Source of the DNA: Paradesertivirga sp965650335
GTDB taxonomy: Bacteria; Bacteroidota; Bacteroidia; Sphingobacteriales; Sphingobacteriaceae
Direction: 5' to 3'
Assembly: GCA_965650335.1 (NCBI GenBank)
Contig: CBFGOI010000009.1
Location: 5,127 to 69,126, forward strand
Length of the DNA: 64,000 bases
Positions 10,347 through 18,963 of the stretch are shown here, piece after piece; within the stretch, counting starts at the first letter, position 1; each line of letters starts with the position of its first letter. The notes under the pieces are model-generated. The model did no database searches. It was not told the origin of the DNA and worked only from the letters and a program-made list of their open reading frames with translations. The position numbers and the translations under genes are program-made.

Positions 10347-11111
10347 ATGAGGAAAGTATTAATTGCTCTATTGTGTTGGGTTAATATAAATTGCTATGCT
10401 TCCTCGCTAGATTCAGCAAAAGTCGACTCACTACCTGTTGTAACTTCTTTCCGAAAAATCAGCGCTAAGAAAATCAGGCCATATATTACTCCGGGAATTC
10501 TTATGGGATACGGTTTTATGTCGCTCGATAATAAATCTATCCAATTTGCTGATAGCGAGATTAAACACGAGATATTGGAAAGCTTTCAAGGGTTTTCAAC
10601 CAGGATTGACGATAAGTTGCAATATCTTCCGGCGGCAGGTGTTTTCGCTTTGAATTTAGCAGGTGTCAAAAGCAAGAATCATTTTGTTGATCGCTCCATA
10701 ATGTATTTTATTTCACTCACGCTAATGGGGCATACTGTTGACTATTTGAAAGATAAAACGCATAAAATTCGTCCGTCTGGTGGAGACAACCGGTCATTTC
10801 CGTCTGGTCATACCGCTACCGCCTTCGTCGCTGCGGAATTTATGCGTCAGGAATACAAAGATATCTCACCGTGGTATGGTTATGCTGGCTATTCCGTGGC
10901 TGCTGCTACTGGCGCTATCAGAATGTTTAAGAATGCACATTGGTTTAGCGATGTTCTGGCCGGCGCAGGCATAGGTATACTTAGTACAAAGATTACCTAT
11001 ATTGGATACCCCTGGATAAAAAAAATCTTAAGACACTCTCAACAGGATATTCGACTAATTCCGATATATCAAAATGGCAAGGTTGGCTTTTCATTCCGGC
11101 AGCCACTTTAA
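10347..11111 (+). CDS. PAP2 superfamily phosphatase
   Basis: This is the second PAP2 enzyme, divergent from the one at 9215-10189. The start at 10347 gives a clean signal peptide (MRKVLIALLCWVNINCYASS) and leaves about 13-19 nt between the predicted -7 element and the start codon; an in-frame ATG at 10329 lies almost on top of that element. Motifs: KDKTHKIRP (KX6RP), RSFPSGH, and RMFKNAHWFSDV, in which the usual Ser-Arg is Ile-Arg, so the third motif is slightly relaxed. The protein is 254 residues long with several membrane-spanning or hydrophobic stretches. The substrate is probably a polyprenyl or glycerolipid phosphate in the periplasmic leaflet; this is not shown by the sequence. Confidence 0.86.
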   Translation: MRKVLIALLCWVNINCYASSLDSAKVDSLPVVTSFRKISAKKIRPYITPGILMGYGFMSLDNKSIQFADSEIKHEILESFQGFSTRIDDKLQYLPAAGVFALNLAGVKSKNHFVDRSIMYFISLTLMGHTVDYLKDKTHKIRPSGGDNRSFPSGHTATAFVAAEFMRQEYKDISPWYGYAGYSVAAATGAIRMFKNAHWFSDVLAGAGIGILSTKITYIGYPWIKKILRHSQQDIRLIPIYQNGKVGFSFRQPL

Positions 11112-11115
11112 AATA

Positions 11116-11709
11116 CTAATCGCAAGGAAAGATTTTAAGTTTTTCGAGATTGAGGTCTTTCAGTTCTTGCAAAATGGTACGTCCGTAGTGAGTGAAATAC
11201 GTATGTTCTGATAGCATTGAACAATTTTCTTCATTCCAATCCATATCCGAATAACTTTTATTTAGATAGCAACTCCATTCCACTCTTAACTTATCAGCAA
11301 TCAGTCGGTAGTCAGAAAACGTTAGGTGCATGAAATCTGCGTCGCATAATACTTGCTCTAATAAATTCTGTGGAGTCTGTGGATATTTAGTAGCTTCAAT
11401 ACACCCGATAATTTGCTGGATACGGGCCTGTGGAAAGCTAAACTTTGACAAAAATATTTTTGCAATCCGAATACTTTCTTCTTCATGGCCTTTATATAAA
11501 TGAAGGTAGCCGGTATCGTGGAGCCATGCTGCAATTTCAACTGTTTCCTGATCTTCTGCAGACAGTTCAGTTCGAACACCTATTTCTCTCACACCGTTTA
11601 CAACATCTAGTGTGTGATCCAGATTATGAAACGTTAAGGTGATGGGTAACTTATCTTTTAACAGATAGACCACATATGCTGATACTTCTGATAATATTTC
11701 TGATTGCAT
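11116..11709 (-). CDS. HD-domain metal-dependent phosphohydrolase
   Basis: This cytoplasmic protein of about 197 residues has the HD-superfamily metal-binding pattern: an early His in TFHNLDHTLDVV, then AAWLHDTGYL with the His-Asp doublet, and a following His in GHEEESIRIAKIFL. A late Asp in VLCDADFMHL completes the set. The start at 11709 (MQSEILSEV) is preferred over 11775, because the extra N-terminal residues show no homologous character and would run to the edge of the upstream gene's stop. Related proteins hydrolyse nucleotide or cyclic-nucleotide phosphoesters, but the substrate cannot be named here. It follows the OMP gene at 11775-14168 by 65 bp on the same strand, so cotranscription is possible. 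Confidence 0.8.
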   Translation of the reverse strand: MQSEILSEVSAYVVYLLKDKLPITLTFHNLDHTLDVVNGVREIGVRTELSAEDQETVEIAAWLHDTGYLHLYKGHEEESIRIAKIFLSKFSFPQARIQQIIGCIEATKYPQTPQNLLEQVLCDADFMHLTFSDYRLIADKLRVEWSCYLNKSYSDMDWNEENCSMLSEHTYFTHYGRTILQELKDLNLEKLKIFPCD

Positions 11710-11774
11710 GATACTGGCAGTCTTGCAAATTAAATTTAAATTCTGTGGAGAAGTTGAAGTAAATCTGCCATACA

Positions 11775-14168
11775 CTAAAGATTGTTATCAAACTGAAGAT
11801 TATCTTTCTTCTTCTTAGTAGCTGTGCCAAAAGTATAGCTAAAACCAAGGTAAAAGATTCTCGAATTACTTACAGTTTTAGAATGAATTTGCAGTCCGGG
11901 TGTATCCAAAGCTTGCTCCTGGCGAAGTGTTTTGAATAAATCTGAAGCAGTAAAGTAGACTGAGCCTTTCTTCTTCAACACTTCTTGCCGTAAGCCCATA
12001 TTCATGACATAACTGGGAAGAACCTTGCCTTGAGGAGTTAACCTGGCAGAACGATAATTCGAATTTAATTGTAAAATGGTACTGCTTCGTAAAGTAATTA
12101 TAGAATTGAAGTTTGTGCTCCACGTCACTGTCGACCGTTTATTACTGTACCCCAGGTTAGAGGCGTCAATCTGGTTGTAAAACAAGTTAGCGGTAAAGTT
12201 TGAACTTATCCGGCTATTAATACTGCCAGATACCACTACGTCTGCACCCACAGCCTGATCATTAGACAGGTTCTGGAAAGATGTTATTAATATTGAGCTG
12301 TTTGCTGGCGAGGGTGTTGATACGGACGTGAAGCCATTGTATTTGTAGCGATAGTAAAAGCCCGGAAGAATTGTAAGTTTATCGTTCTTCCATTGATATC
12401 CTAATTCTATCGAATGGATGAGCTCAGGTTTCAAATATGGATTGCCTACTCTGATATTTGTAGGATCTCTGTATTCTGCAAAAGGATTCAAATCATCACC
12501 TTCGGGACGGTTCACGCGTCTGCTATAATTTAACTGCAATTCTCTGCTTTTATTCAGTTTATAAGATAAGTGCAGGCTCGGATATACTTTAAAATAGCGG
12601 CTGGGAATAACCGTTCCCGCAGAAACTAATTTTGATTTGATGTCAGAATACTCTGCACGTAAACCGCTGACAAAGCCAAATGCACCAAAAGAATGCGAGA
12701 AGGTTCCGTAAACGGCATTGATATTTTCATTGTATATAAAGCGATTGGTTTTGGTCAAATCAGTTACAAATCTGGCTTGAGTGACTTTGTAAGCTTCTCC
12801 AAAGAAATCCAGATCCTGTTTGTTAAACTCTCCGTCATAACCAAGTTCAAGTTTGGTTTCATCGTTTATCGGATTTTCGTAACTAAGGGTAACTTGCTTG
12901 TCGTCTGATGTTTGTTTGATGATGGTATTATCTAGAGAATCAGGACGTATGGGAAGCTTATATTGGTTGGTAAAATAATTATTCTCCGTTTCGGGCGAAT
13001 GAGAAATATTCATCTCCAAACGAAGCAAATGATCTTCTTTTTTAAAGTCATGTTCAAAATAAGCCGTAGCATCGGATTCAAGTTCGCTCTCGTTGTTAGA
13101 GAGGATTCTATTATATCGCTCATTTTGATTGCGTAGAGTTATAATTTTACCGGTAATATCATTCTTTTTTTGACTCCTCAAGTAATAATTGCCGGATGCT
13201 CCAAATGAGTTCTTTTCATTGGGTGTAAAATCAATACCGGCACTTGCTATATTCGAGAAGGGCCGGGCTACTGCTGCTAAACTGTCGGCAGTATAAACTA
13301 AAGGAGTCTGCTGATTTCGGTTATTATAAGACGAGCGGTGCCGATCATCCTGCCGGATACTGTAACTACCAAATACATTAAACTTTTTGGGATTATAATT
13401 TAAAAAAGCACTGGCATTATAACGTTCGGCAGTTCCGCCGTTTATCGCTATATTTCCATTTAAGCCCAGCTTAGTATTTTTCTTTAGAACAATGTTTATA
13501 ATGCCGCCCTGTCCCTCAGGCTTATACCTTGCAGACGGATTTGTAATAACTTCAATTCGTTCGATGCTATTAGCAGGCAGTTGCTGCAGAACAGCAGCCT
13601 GATTCTTACCCATCAAAGGGTTTTTCTTCCCATTTATCAAAATAGTGACGTTGGAATTTCTGAGACTTACATTCCCTTCAATGTCTACCTGCACCAAGGG
13701 TACATTTTGAAGTACCTGGCTTGCTGTACCGGCCTTGCTCATTACATCCTGATCGACATTATAAACTTTCCGATCCATCGAATTGGTGAATAGTTGTTTT
13801 CTTGCTACTACCACAACTTCATTCAACTTGGCCGGCTCAGGGGGCATGTTTAGGTTTATCTTTACTGAAGTTCTTTCTGAGTTCACTAAAATATTAGCGC
13901 TTTTCGTACTCGAATATCCAACAGTGGTCGCCTCGAGAACATACGTGCCGAACTTTATATCAAAAAAAGAGAAGGCCCCTGCTTTGTCGCTTATGCTTTT
14001 TACTTCAACTCCATCAGATAGACTTCTTAATACAAGTGTAGCCGCCTCCAGTGGTTTGCCGGATGATTTATCATTTATGGTTCCCGATATAGTTCCCTGA
14101 GCATTTACAAAAAATGCCGAGAACAAAAAGAAAAGGGCAATGCCCGTAATTTTATAAAGCTTTCCCAT
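11775..14168 (-). CDS. Outer-membrane beta-barrel protein of the OMP_b-brl_3 family (TonB-receptor-like)
   Basis: This is a Bacteroidota-type TonB-receptor relative of about 797 residues. The start at 14168 gives the signal peptide MGKLYKITGIALFFLFSAFF ending at NAQ. A carboxypeptidase-regulatory-like beta-sandwich follows (TISGTINDKSSGKPLEAATLVL, about residues 25-105). A plug-like domain follows it (VYNVDQDVMSKAGTASQVLQ, ITILINGKKNP-type loop, SARYKPEGQGGIINIVLKKN). The long C-terminal barrel contains the family phrase NYSRRVNRPEGDDLNPF. Unlike SusC there is no SusD partner. Members are commonly linked to two-component systems or metal/peptide stress; here the ligand is unknown. It is divergent from the DUF11 gene at 14392. 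Confidence 0.85.
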   Translation of the reverse strand: MGKLYKITGIALFFLFSAFFVNAQGTISGTINDKSSGKPLEAATLVLRSLSDGVEVKSISDKAGAFSFFDIKFGTYVLEATTVGYSSTKSANILVNSERTSVKINLNMPPEPAKLNEVVVVARKQLFTNSMDRKVYNVDQDVMSKAGTASQVLQNVPLVQVDIEGNVSLRNSNVTILINGKKNPLMGKNQAAVLQQLPANSIERIEVITNPSARYKPEGQGGIINIVLKKNTKLGLNGNIAINGGTAERYNASAFLNYNPKKFNVFGSYSIRQDDRHRSSYNNRNQQTPLVYTADSLAAVARPFSNIASAGIDFTPNEKNSFGASGNYYLRSQKKNDITGKIITLRNQNERYNRILSNNESELESDATAYFEHDFKKEDHLLRLEMNISHSPETENNYFTNQYKLPIRPDSLDNTIIKQTSDDKQVTLSYENPINDETKLELGYDGEFNKQDLDFFGEAYKVTQARFVTDLTKTNRFIYNENINAVYGTFSHSFGAFGFVSGLRAEYSDIKSKLVSAGTVIPSRYFKVYPSLHLSYKLNKSRELQLNYSRRVNRPEGDDLNPFAEYRDPTNIRVGNPYLKPELIHSIELGYQWKNDKLTILPGFYYRYKYNGFTSVSTPSPANSSILITSFQNLSNDQAVGADVVVSGSINSRISSNFTANLFYNQIDASNLGYSNKRSTVTWSTNFNSIITLRSSTILQLNSNYRSARLTPQGKVLPSYVMNMGLRQEVLKKKGSVYFTASDLFKTLRQEQALDTPGLQIHSKTVSNSRIFYLGFSYTFGTATKKKKDNLQFDNNL

Positions 14169-14391
14169 GATTAAAACAGAATGCATAGTTAATTACTTAT
14201 TCTGTAGCATTTTTGTAGTTGCGCTTCTCTTTAACCACTCGGGGCGAGAAGGATTTAATTACAATTTATTATCTGTTTATTATTTTGATTTTTCAGCCTA
14301 AACTGTTTTAAATTATTTGTAACACCTCGCCTTTTCAAACGTATAAGGAGCTCCTCACGCGCTCCTCATATTTTAGTATTGATACCTTGAA

Positions 14392-16404
14392 ATGGAAAGA
14401 TTTGAACGATTTTCAATCTTAAAGAATTATTACATTACAATTTTTTACCTGCTATTTTTTACGCCACTGGTATTTGCAGAAGGCAGTAAAGAATTGAGTT
14501 CCAATGGGGGGCAAAGAGCTTTCCTTTTTAGTTCCACAACAGGTACCAATGTGGCTCCGTATCCAACGCTTGCATTTCCCACGCTGGGAACCATGAAGGT
14601 GTATGTAAACGTTGGAGAAACAATTTATTTGGGATCCAGTGCGCAAGGCGTGGGCGGAGGAAGGATGAATTTAAGGGCGCCGGATGGATCAACCTACACA
14701 TCCGGAGCTTCAACTACAATAGGACGGATAAGTAACCGGACGCAGGAATCAGCCGGTCCTCTTCCTAACGCCAGTGGATATACCCCTTACACTCGTTTGG
14801 TGGCAGCCGGTCAGGCCGGTGTCTGGGAAATAGATTTCATTTCGCCGAATGTTAATGGGGTAACTACTTTGCCGGCTGATATTACCGCAAGTTCAAACTG
14901 GACCCAAGGAACCACAACCGCTTATGTGACTGCTTTTGATATTACTGTTAGGAATATAGCGAATACTGCATTTTTAACAGGACGCGCATTTACAAATATC
15001 TTTTCAGGATGCCTGGGAGCATCGAATGCGAAATTTTATGGAAAGTTTAAGGTTATAACTAAAGACGGATATATCTATGATGTAGACAATAACGGTCAGG
15101 CCGGATATGTATTCTCATTCTTTGCAAATAACAAAGGTTTCAGAACGGCAGCAGGTGCCGCCAGCTATAAGAGTACTACTTCAATTGCAAATCCACCCGT
15201 CCAGGATCCACGTGCCGATGATAGCGGTACAGATATCACTCATAAGTTATTTTTCAATACCCCTAATACAGATCTGCCTACATCCGCAAGCACACCAACA
15301 GGAACAACCTGGTTGTTAAATACCCTGTTGAGTCCTATTGTTACAGGTTTCACTTTTAATGGCATAGAAGGCACATCGGGATTGGTGGGCTCCAATCCTT
15401 TGGGAGGATATCTTGGTTTTAGTGCCAACCAGGCAGGAAGTTATATTATCAACATAGATATTAATCAAAATGGAGTATTTACAGATGCCGTGGACCGTAA
15501 ACTAATCGGCTCTGCAGTATCGGGTAATAACCAGATCTATTGGGATGGCTTGAATGGGCTGGGCGCAAAAATAGTAGGCAGTGTAAGCTTTAGCGCATCT
15601 TCCATAAAAATAACTCTGGTAGGAGGAGAGGTGCATTTTCCATTTATTGATGTTGAGAATAATCCCGGCGGTATCATTATTACCCGTACCAATGGTATCG
15701 GTGCGGGCGACGATATTGTATACTACGACGATACCAATATATCGGGCGGAACAGCTAATCTGGTAGGTGGAAGCAGTGCTGCCAGTGGTCATAAATGGGG
15801 CTCAACTGCTTACGCTTTAGGTGCTTTTGGTAACGACGTCGGTTTAGACACCTGGACGTATATTTTGAGTACACCGCTTTTACCAGCAACAACTGTCCAG
15901 TTTACTGAAGCAGACTTGGAGATAGTAAGCATTACCCCCTCGAAGAGCAACTTTTGCATGGGAGTATCGCAAAGTTATACCGTTAAGTTAAAGAACAATG
16001 GGCCAAGTGCAGCAACTGGTGTTACCTTTGAGTTTGTGTATCCATCAGATTTCAGTTCGGTATCGGTATCGAAGTCTATATCCGGAACAAGCAGTATAAG
16101 TTCGGAGAGTACGACCACCAGTAAGTATACAGCTGTTGTGAACATGAATAATGCGGCAATAATTACGTTCGTAATTACTGGCACAGTTGCGAAACTGCCT
16201 TCTGCATACAATATTAGTGTGGACGCTAGTGTTTTGCGGCCGGCGGATGTCACAGACCCCGATGCTGTGAACCCTGATGCTACTGCGCCAACTAACGTGC
16301 AGTCCGAATGTGATTCTGCCCCTTCTGGGACAGGGTGTAATAATATTAAAACGGCTACTACTCCGGTAAACAAGGTGGCTACACCTTCTATTAGTGTAAT
16401 TTAA
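14392..16404 (+). CDS. Secreted DUF11-type adhesin-like protein, apparently C-terminally truncated
   Basis: This is a 670-residue exported protein with signal peptide (NYYITIFYLLFFTPLVFA). The N-terminal 500 residues are Gly/Thr/Ser-rich beta structure typical of large Bacteroidota surface proteins. At about 515-640 lies one DUF11/CARDB-like Ig module (LKNNGPSAATGVTFEFVYPSDF). The protein then stops at NKVATPSISVI, in the linker where such proteins normally continue into further DUF11 repeats and a type IX secretion C-terminal domain. No T9SS signal or anchor is visible, so it may be a stable truncation or a decayed remnant. It is divergent from the barrel gene and 128 bp upstream of the response-regulator gene, without a clear terminator. 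Confidence 0.72.
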   Translation: MERFERFSILKNYYITIFYLLFFTPLVFAEGSKELSSNGGQRAFLFSSTTGTNVAPYPTLAFPTLGTMKVYVNVGETIYLGSSAQGVGGGRMNLRAPDGSTYTSGASTTIGRISNRTQESAGPLPNASGYTPYTRLVAAGQAGVWEIDFISPNVNGVTTLPADITASSNWTQGTTTAYVTAFDITVRNIANTAFLTGRAFTNIFSGCLGASNAKFYGKFKVITKDGYIYDVDNNGQAGYVFSFFANNKGFRTAAGAASYKSTTSIANPPVQDPRADDSGTDITHKLFFNTPNTDLPTSASTPTGTTWLLNTLLSPIVTGFTFNGIEGTSGLVGSNPLGGYLGFSANQAGSYIINIDINQNGVFTDAVDRKLIGSAVSGNNQIYWDGLNGLGAKIVGSVSFSASSIKITLVGGEVHFPFIDVENNPGGIIITRTNGIGAGDDIVYYDDTNISGGTANLVGGSSAASGHKWGSTAYALGAFGNDVGLDTWTYILSTPLLPATTVQFTEADLEIVSITPSKSNFCMGVSQSYTVKLKNNGPSAATGVTFEFVYPSDFSSVSVSKSISGTSSISSESTTTSKYTAVVNMNNAAIITFVITGTVAKLPSAYNISVDASVLRPADVTDPDAVNPDATAPTNVQSECDSAPSGTGCNNIKTATTPVNKVATPSISVI

Positions 16405-16421
16405 AAATGTAATAGATAAAG

Positions 16422-16526
16422 TCTGAAGACTGCTTCACTAGCACTTTTACTCACCTGATTCTAAAAATCGGTAGGAAACTTGTTCTTATATCTCCAGAAT
16501 TTCTACATATTCAATAACTACCTTTA
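16422..16526 (+). promoter_or_regulatory. Putative autoregulated promoter of the two-component/efflux operon
   Basis: This region contains TCTGAAG at 16422-16428, then CAGAATTTCTACA at 16495-16507 and, 11 bp later, TACCTTTA (16519-16526), which fits a TAnnTTTG-like -7 element except for its last base. The 13-mer and its distance to the -7-like element are the same as before the PAP2 gene at 10347. Transcription would begin within a few bases of the GTG start codon at 16533, giving a leaderless or nearly leaderless mRNA. Confidence 0.5.
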
Positions 16527-16532
16527 TAAATC

Positions 16533-17210
16533 GTGAAAATATTAATTGTTGAAGACGAGCCTTCCCTCAGGGAGAGCATATTGGCGTATTTTACTGAAGA
16601 AGGTAACATTTGCGAGACCGCAACCAATTATGCAGATGCAATGGAAAAAATTGCAATATATGCCTATGATTGCATTCTCCTCGATTTAACCTTACCAGGA
16701 GGCGATGGCATTACTCTTCTTAGTAAACTAAAAAAGAGCAACAAAAATGATGGAGTACTCATTATCTCTGCACGCAACTCTCTCGACGATAAAATAGCTG
16801 GCCTCAATCTGGGTGCCGATGATTACATGGTAAAACCTTTTCATCTTTCAGAATTGAAAGCAAGAGTAACCGCCATTGTGCGCAGAAAAAGTTTCGATGG
16901 CAACAATGTTATTCAGTTTAACGAGATTAACGTAGATACGATGGCTAAGAAAGCATCGGTAAACAGCACTACGTTGATTTTAACCCGCAAGGAATATGAT
17001 TTGTTACTCTATTTTCTATCAAATAAGGGTAAAGTAATTACCAAGAATGCCATTGCAGAACACCTTTGGGGCGATGAAATGGATTTGACTGACCGGCTGG
17101 ATTTTATCTACACACACATAAAAAACCTGCGAAAGAAATTGGTGGATAGTGGTTGCAATGACTATATCAAGTCGATGTATGGTGTAGGTTATAAGTTTGA
17201 AAACCTATGA
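16533..17210 (+). CDS. OmpR/PhoB-family response regulator
   Basis: This is a DNA-binding two-component regulator of 225 residues. The receiver domain (1-115) has the acidic pair in VEDE, phosphoacceptor Asp51 (ILLDLTLPGGDG) and the conserved Lys101-Pro102. The winged-helix domain (130-225) ends KSMYGVGYKFE, the usual OmpR wing. Translation starts at GTG, since the receiver core MKILIVEDE begins exactly there and no ATG lies nearby upstream. It overlaps the histidine kinase by four bases (ATGA), so the pair is translationally coupled. The shared upstream motif suggests that it regulates itself, the downstream efflux pump and one or both PAP2 genes at 9.2-11.1 kb. Confidence 0.95.
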   Translation: MKILIVEDEPSLRESILAYFTEEGNICETATNYADAMEKIAIYAYDCILLDLTLPGGDGITLLSKLKKSNKNDGVLIISARNSLDDKIAGLNLGADDYMVKPFHLSELKARVTAIVRRKSFDGNNVIQFNEINVDTMAKKASVNSTTLILTRKEYDLLLYFLSNKGKVITKNAIAEHLWGDEMDLTDRLDFIYTHIKNLRKKLVDSGCNDYIKSMYGVGYKFENL

Positions 17211-18457
17211 AGTTATCTACGAGGTATACCAGGGTAAATCTGGTGGTGTCGCTGATCATTCTCTTAATTAGTGCTATTACATACTATATTGTAATCAGTT
17301 ATATTTTACTCGGAGTCTTAGATGATAATCTCAAAGTAGAGGAGCAGGAAATCACGCAATTTACTGAGCGCTACCATTATTTGCCACCTGCCGGAAATTT
17401 TAAAGATCAGATTGTACAGTACCGATTAGTTAATAAACCGGTAAATCGACGGTTCAATGATACTGAATACTTCAACGAAGCTGAAAAGGAGGTTGAGCCA
17501 GGCAGAAGCCTGACCACGAGCGTTACTCTAAACAGGAAAGTGTATGAAGTTAAAATCATCAAATCAAAAGTTGAATCTGAAGATTTGATTCAAATAATAT
17601 TCTTAATTACCCTGGCAATAACCGGTTTGCTTTTAATTACTCTCGCACTAATCAACCGCTTTGCTCTGAATCATCTCTGGAAACCATTTTACAATATCCT
17701 TTCGCAGATGAAAGCGTTTAATGTCGCGGAAAATAAAGAACTAAATGCAGATAGAACGTCTATTGATGAATTCGTTGAACTAAATAAAGCCGCATCTACA
17801 CTTTCCCTTCGTGTAAGAAAAGATTATAGTGAGCTAAAAACCTTTACCGACAATGCTGCTCACGAAATGATGACTCCTTTAGCTGTGATTAACACTAAAC
17901 TGGATACTCTTATACAAACCGGAACATTTATACCAGAACAGGGCGAATTGCTGGAAGATATTTATAATGGGGTGAGCAGGTTATCCAGATTAAATCAATC
18001 GCTTTTGCTCATTACCAAAATGGAAAACCAGCTCATTCAAGATAAGGACCGGTTGAGCTTTAAACTTCTGATTGAGCAAAAGGTTAAGCAGTTTCAGGAG
18101 CTATTACTGGCAGAAAATATCAACCTTACGTGTGATTTAGAGGCAGATGGGGAGTTTATCATGAGTAAATATTTAGCTGATATCTTACTCAATAACTTAT
18201 TTAGTAACGCTATCAAGCACAACAAAAAGAACGGGTCAATCTCAATCAAGCTAATTGAATCAGAACTTGTTATACAAAATACAGGTGAGAAATGCTCAAT
18301 AGATGCCAAAAAGGCATTTGAGCGTTTTTATAAAAACAGTACCTCGGACGGTATGGGTTTGGGACTGGCTATTTCAAAGCAAATTTGTGAAGCTTCAGGG
18401 CTGTCATTAAGATATAGTTTTGAAGACGATATGCATATTTTTGCTGTCGATCTTTAA
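17207..18457 (+). CDS. Membrane sensor histidine kinase
   Basis: This is the cognate kinase of the preceding regulator. It has 416 residues with two membrane helices (about 11-35 and 128-150) around a periplasmic sensor loop of about 90 residues that is rich in charged residues. A short linker without an obvious HAMP consensus leads to the HisKA dimerisation helix, with phospho-His219 in NAAHEMMTPLAVI. The ATPase domain shows an N-box (LLNNLFSNAIKHN) and a G2-type GMGLGLAISKQI motif. The ATP-binding domain is compact, as is common in Bacteroidota kinases next to RND pumps. The signal sensed is not deducible. Confidence 0.94.
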   Translation: MKLSTRYTRVNLVVSLIILLISAITYYIVISYILLGVLDDNLKVEEQEITQFTERYHYLPPAGNFKDQIVQYRLVNKPVNRRFNDTEYFNEAEKEVEPGRSLTTSVTLNRKVYEVKIIKSKVESEDLIQIIFLITLAITGLLLITLALINRFALNHLWKPFYNILSQMKAFNVAENKELNADRTSIDEFVELNKAASTLSLRVRKDYSELKTFTDNAAHEMMTPLAVINTKLDTLIQTGTFIPEQGELLEDIYNGVSRLSRLNQSLLLITKMENQLIQDKDRLSFKLLIEQKVKQFQELLLAENINLTCDLEADGEFIMSKYLADILLNNLFSNAIKHNKKNGSISIKLIESELVIQNTGEKCSIDAKKAFERFYKNSTSDGMGLGLAISKQICEASGLSLRYSFEDDMHIFAVDL

Positions 18458-18521
18458 CCCACCAACCCTCTCTACAGATTTTCTCCAATATTTAAGCTTA
18501 AGATTGCTTAAAGCTTATGCC

Positions 18522-18947
18522 ATGAAGACTATCTTATTTGCCATTTTATTGTATATCGGATTACCTGCCAATGCACAGATGATAAAGCCAGAGAAGGTTC
18601 CGGCAGCTGTAAAATCCGCTTTTTCCAAAAAGCATCCCACTACCCACAGGATCACCTGGGAACTTGAAAAAGGTAATTATGAAGCTGGCTTCACTATTGA
18701 TGGGGTGGCGAATTCTGAATTATACAACCGGGATGGCATGATGCTGGAGTCTGAGAGAGAAATCAATCAATCATTATTACCTCGTGCCGTGTTAACCTAT
18801 GTAAAAAATCATTATAACGGAGTAAAGATAAAAGAAGCCGCAAAAATAGTTGATAGTAAAGGTGTTGTAAAATATGAGGCCGCGATTAGAGGTATAGACT
18901 TAATCTTTGATAGTAACGGCCGCTTTTTACAGGAGGTAAAAGATTAA
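18522..18947 (+). CDS. PepSY-like periplasmic protein
   Basis: This is a small exported protein of 141 residues with signal peptide MKTILFAILLYIGLPANAQ. The ATG at 18522 is chosen because the longer frame from 18420 overlaps the kinase gene and lacks a plausible N-terminus. Two similar beta-alpha-beta halves (ITWELEKGNYEAGFTIDG and KIVDSKGVVKYEAAIRGIDLIFD) match the Bacteroidota PepSY-like/DUF2874 fold, including the Trp-Glu and Asp-Gly turns. Such proteins are often encoded beside two-component systems and may bind or dampen the sensor. That role is inferred from position between kinase and efflux genes. Confidence 0.8.
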   Translation: MKTILFAILLYIGLPANAQMIKPEKVPAAVKSAFSKKHPTTHRITWELEKGNYEAGFTIDGVANSELYNRDGMMLESEREINQSLLPRAVLTYVKNHYNGVKIKEAAKIVDSKGVVKYEAAIRGIDLIFDSNGRFLQEVKD

Positions 18948-18963
18948 TTAGTATTCAGGGAAT

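Noticed and set aside
15975..16373. 132-codon minus-strand frame in the DUF11 gene
   Set aside because: Antisense shadow of Thr/Ser-rich codons, which often leave the opposite strand open.
18420..18521. Longer N-terminus of the PepSY-like protein
   Set aside because: It overlaps the end of the kinase gene and lacks signal-peptide character, whereas the ATG at 18522 begins a normal signal peptide.
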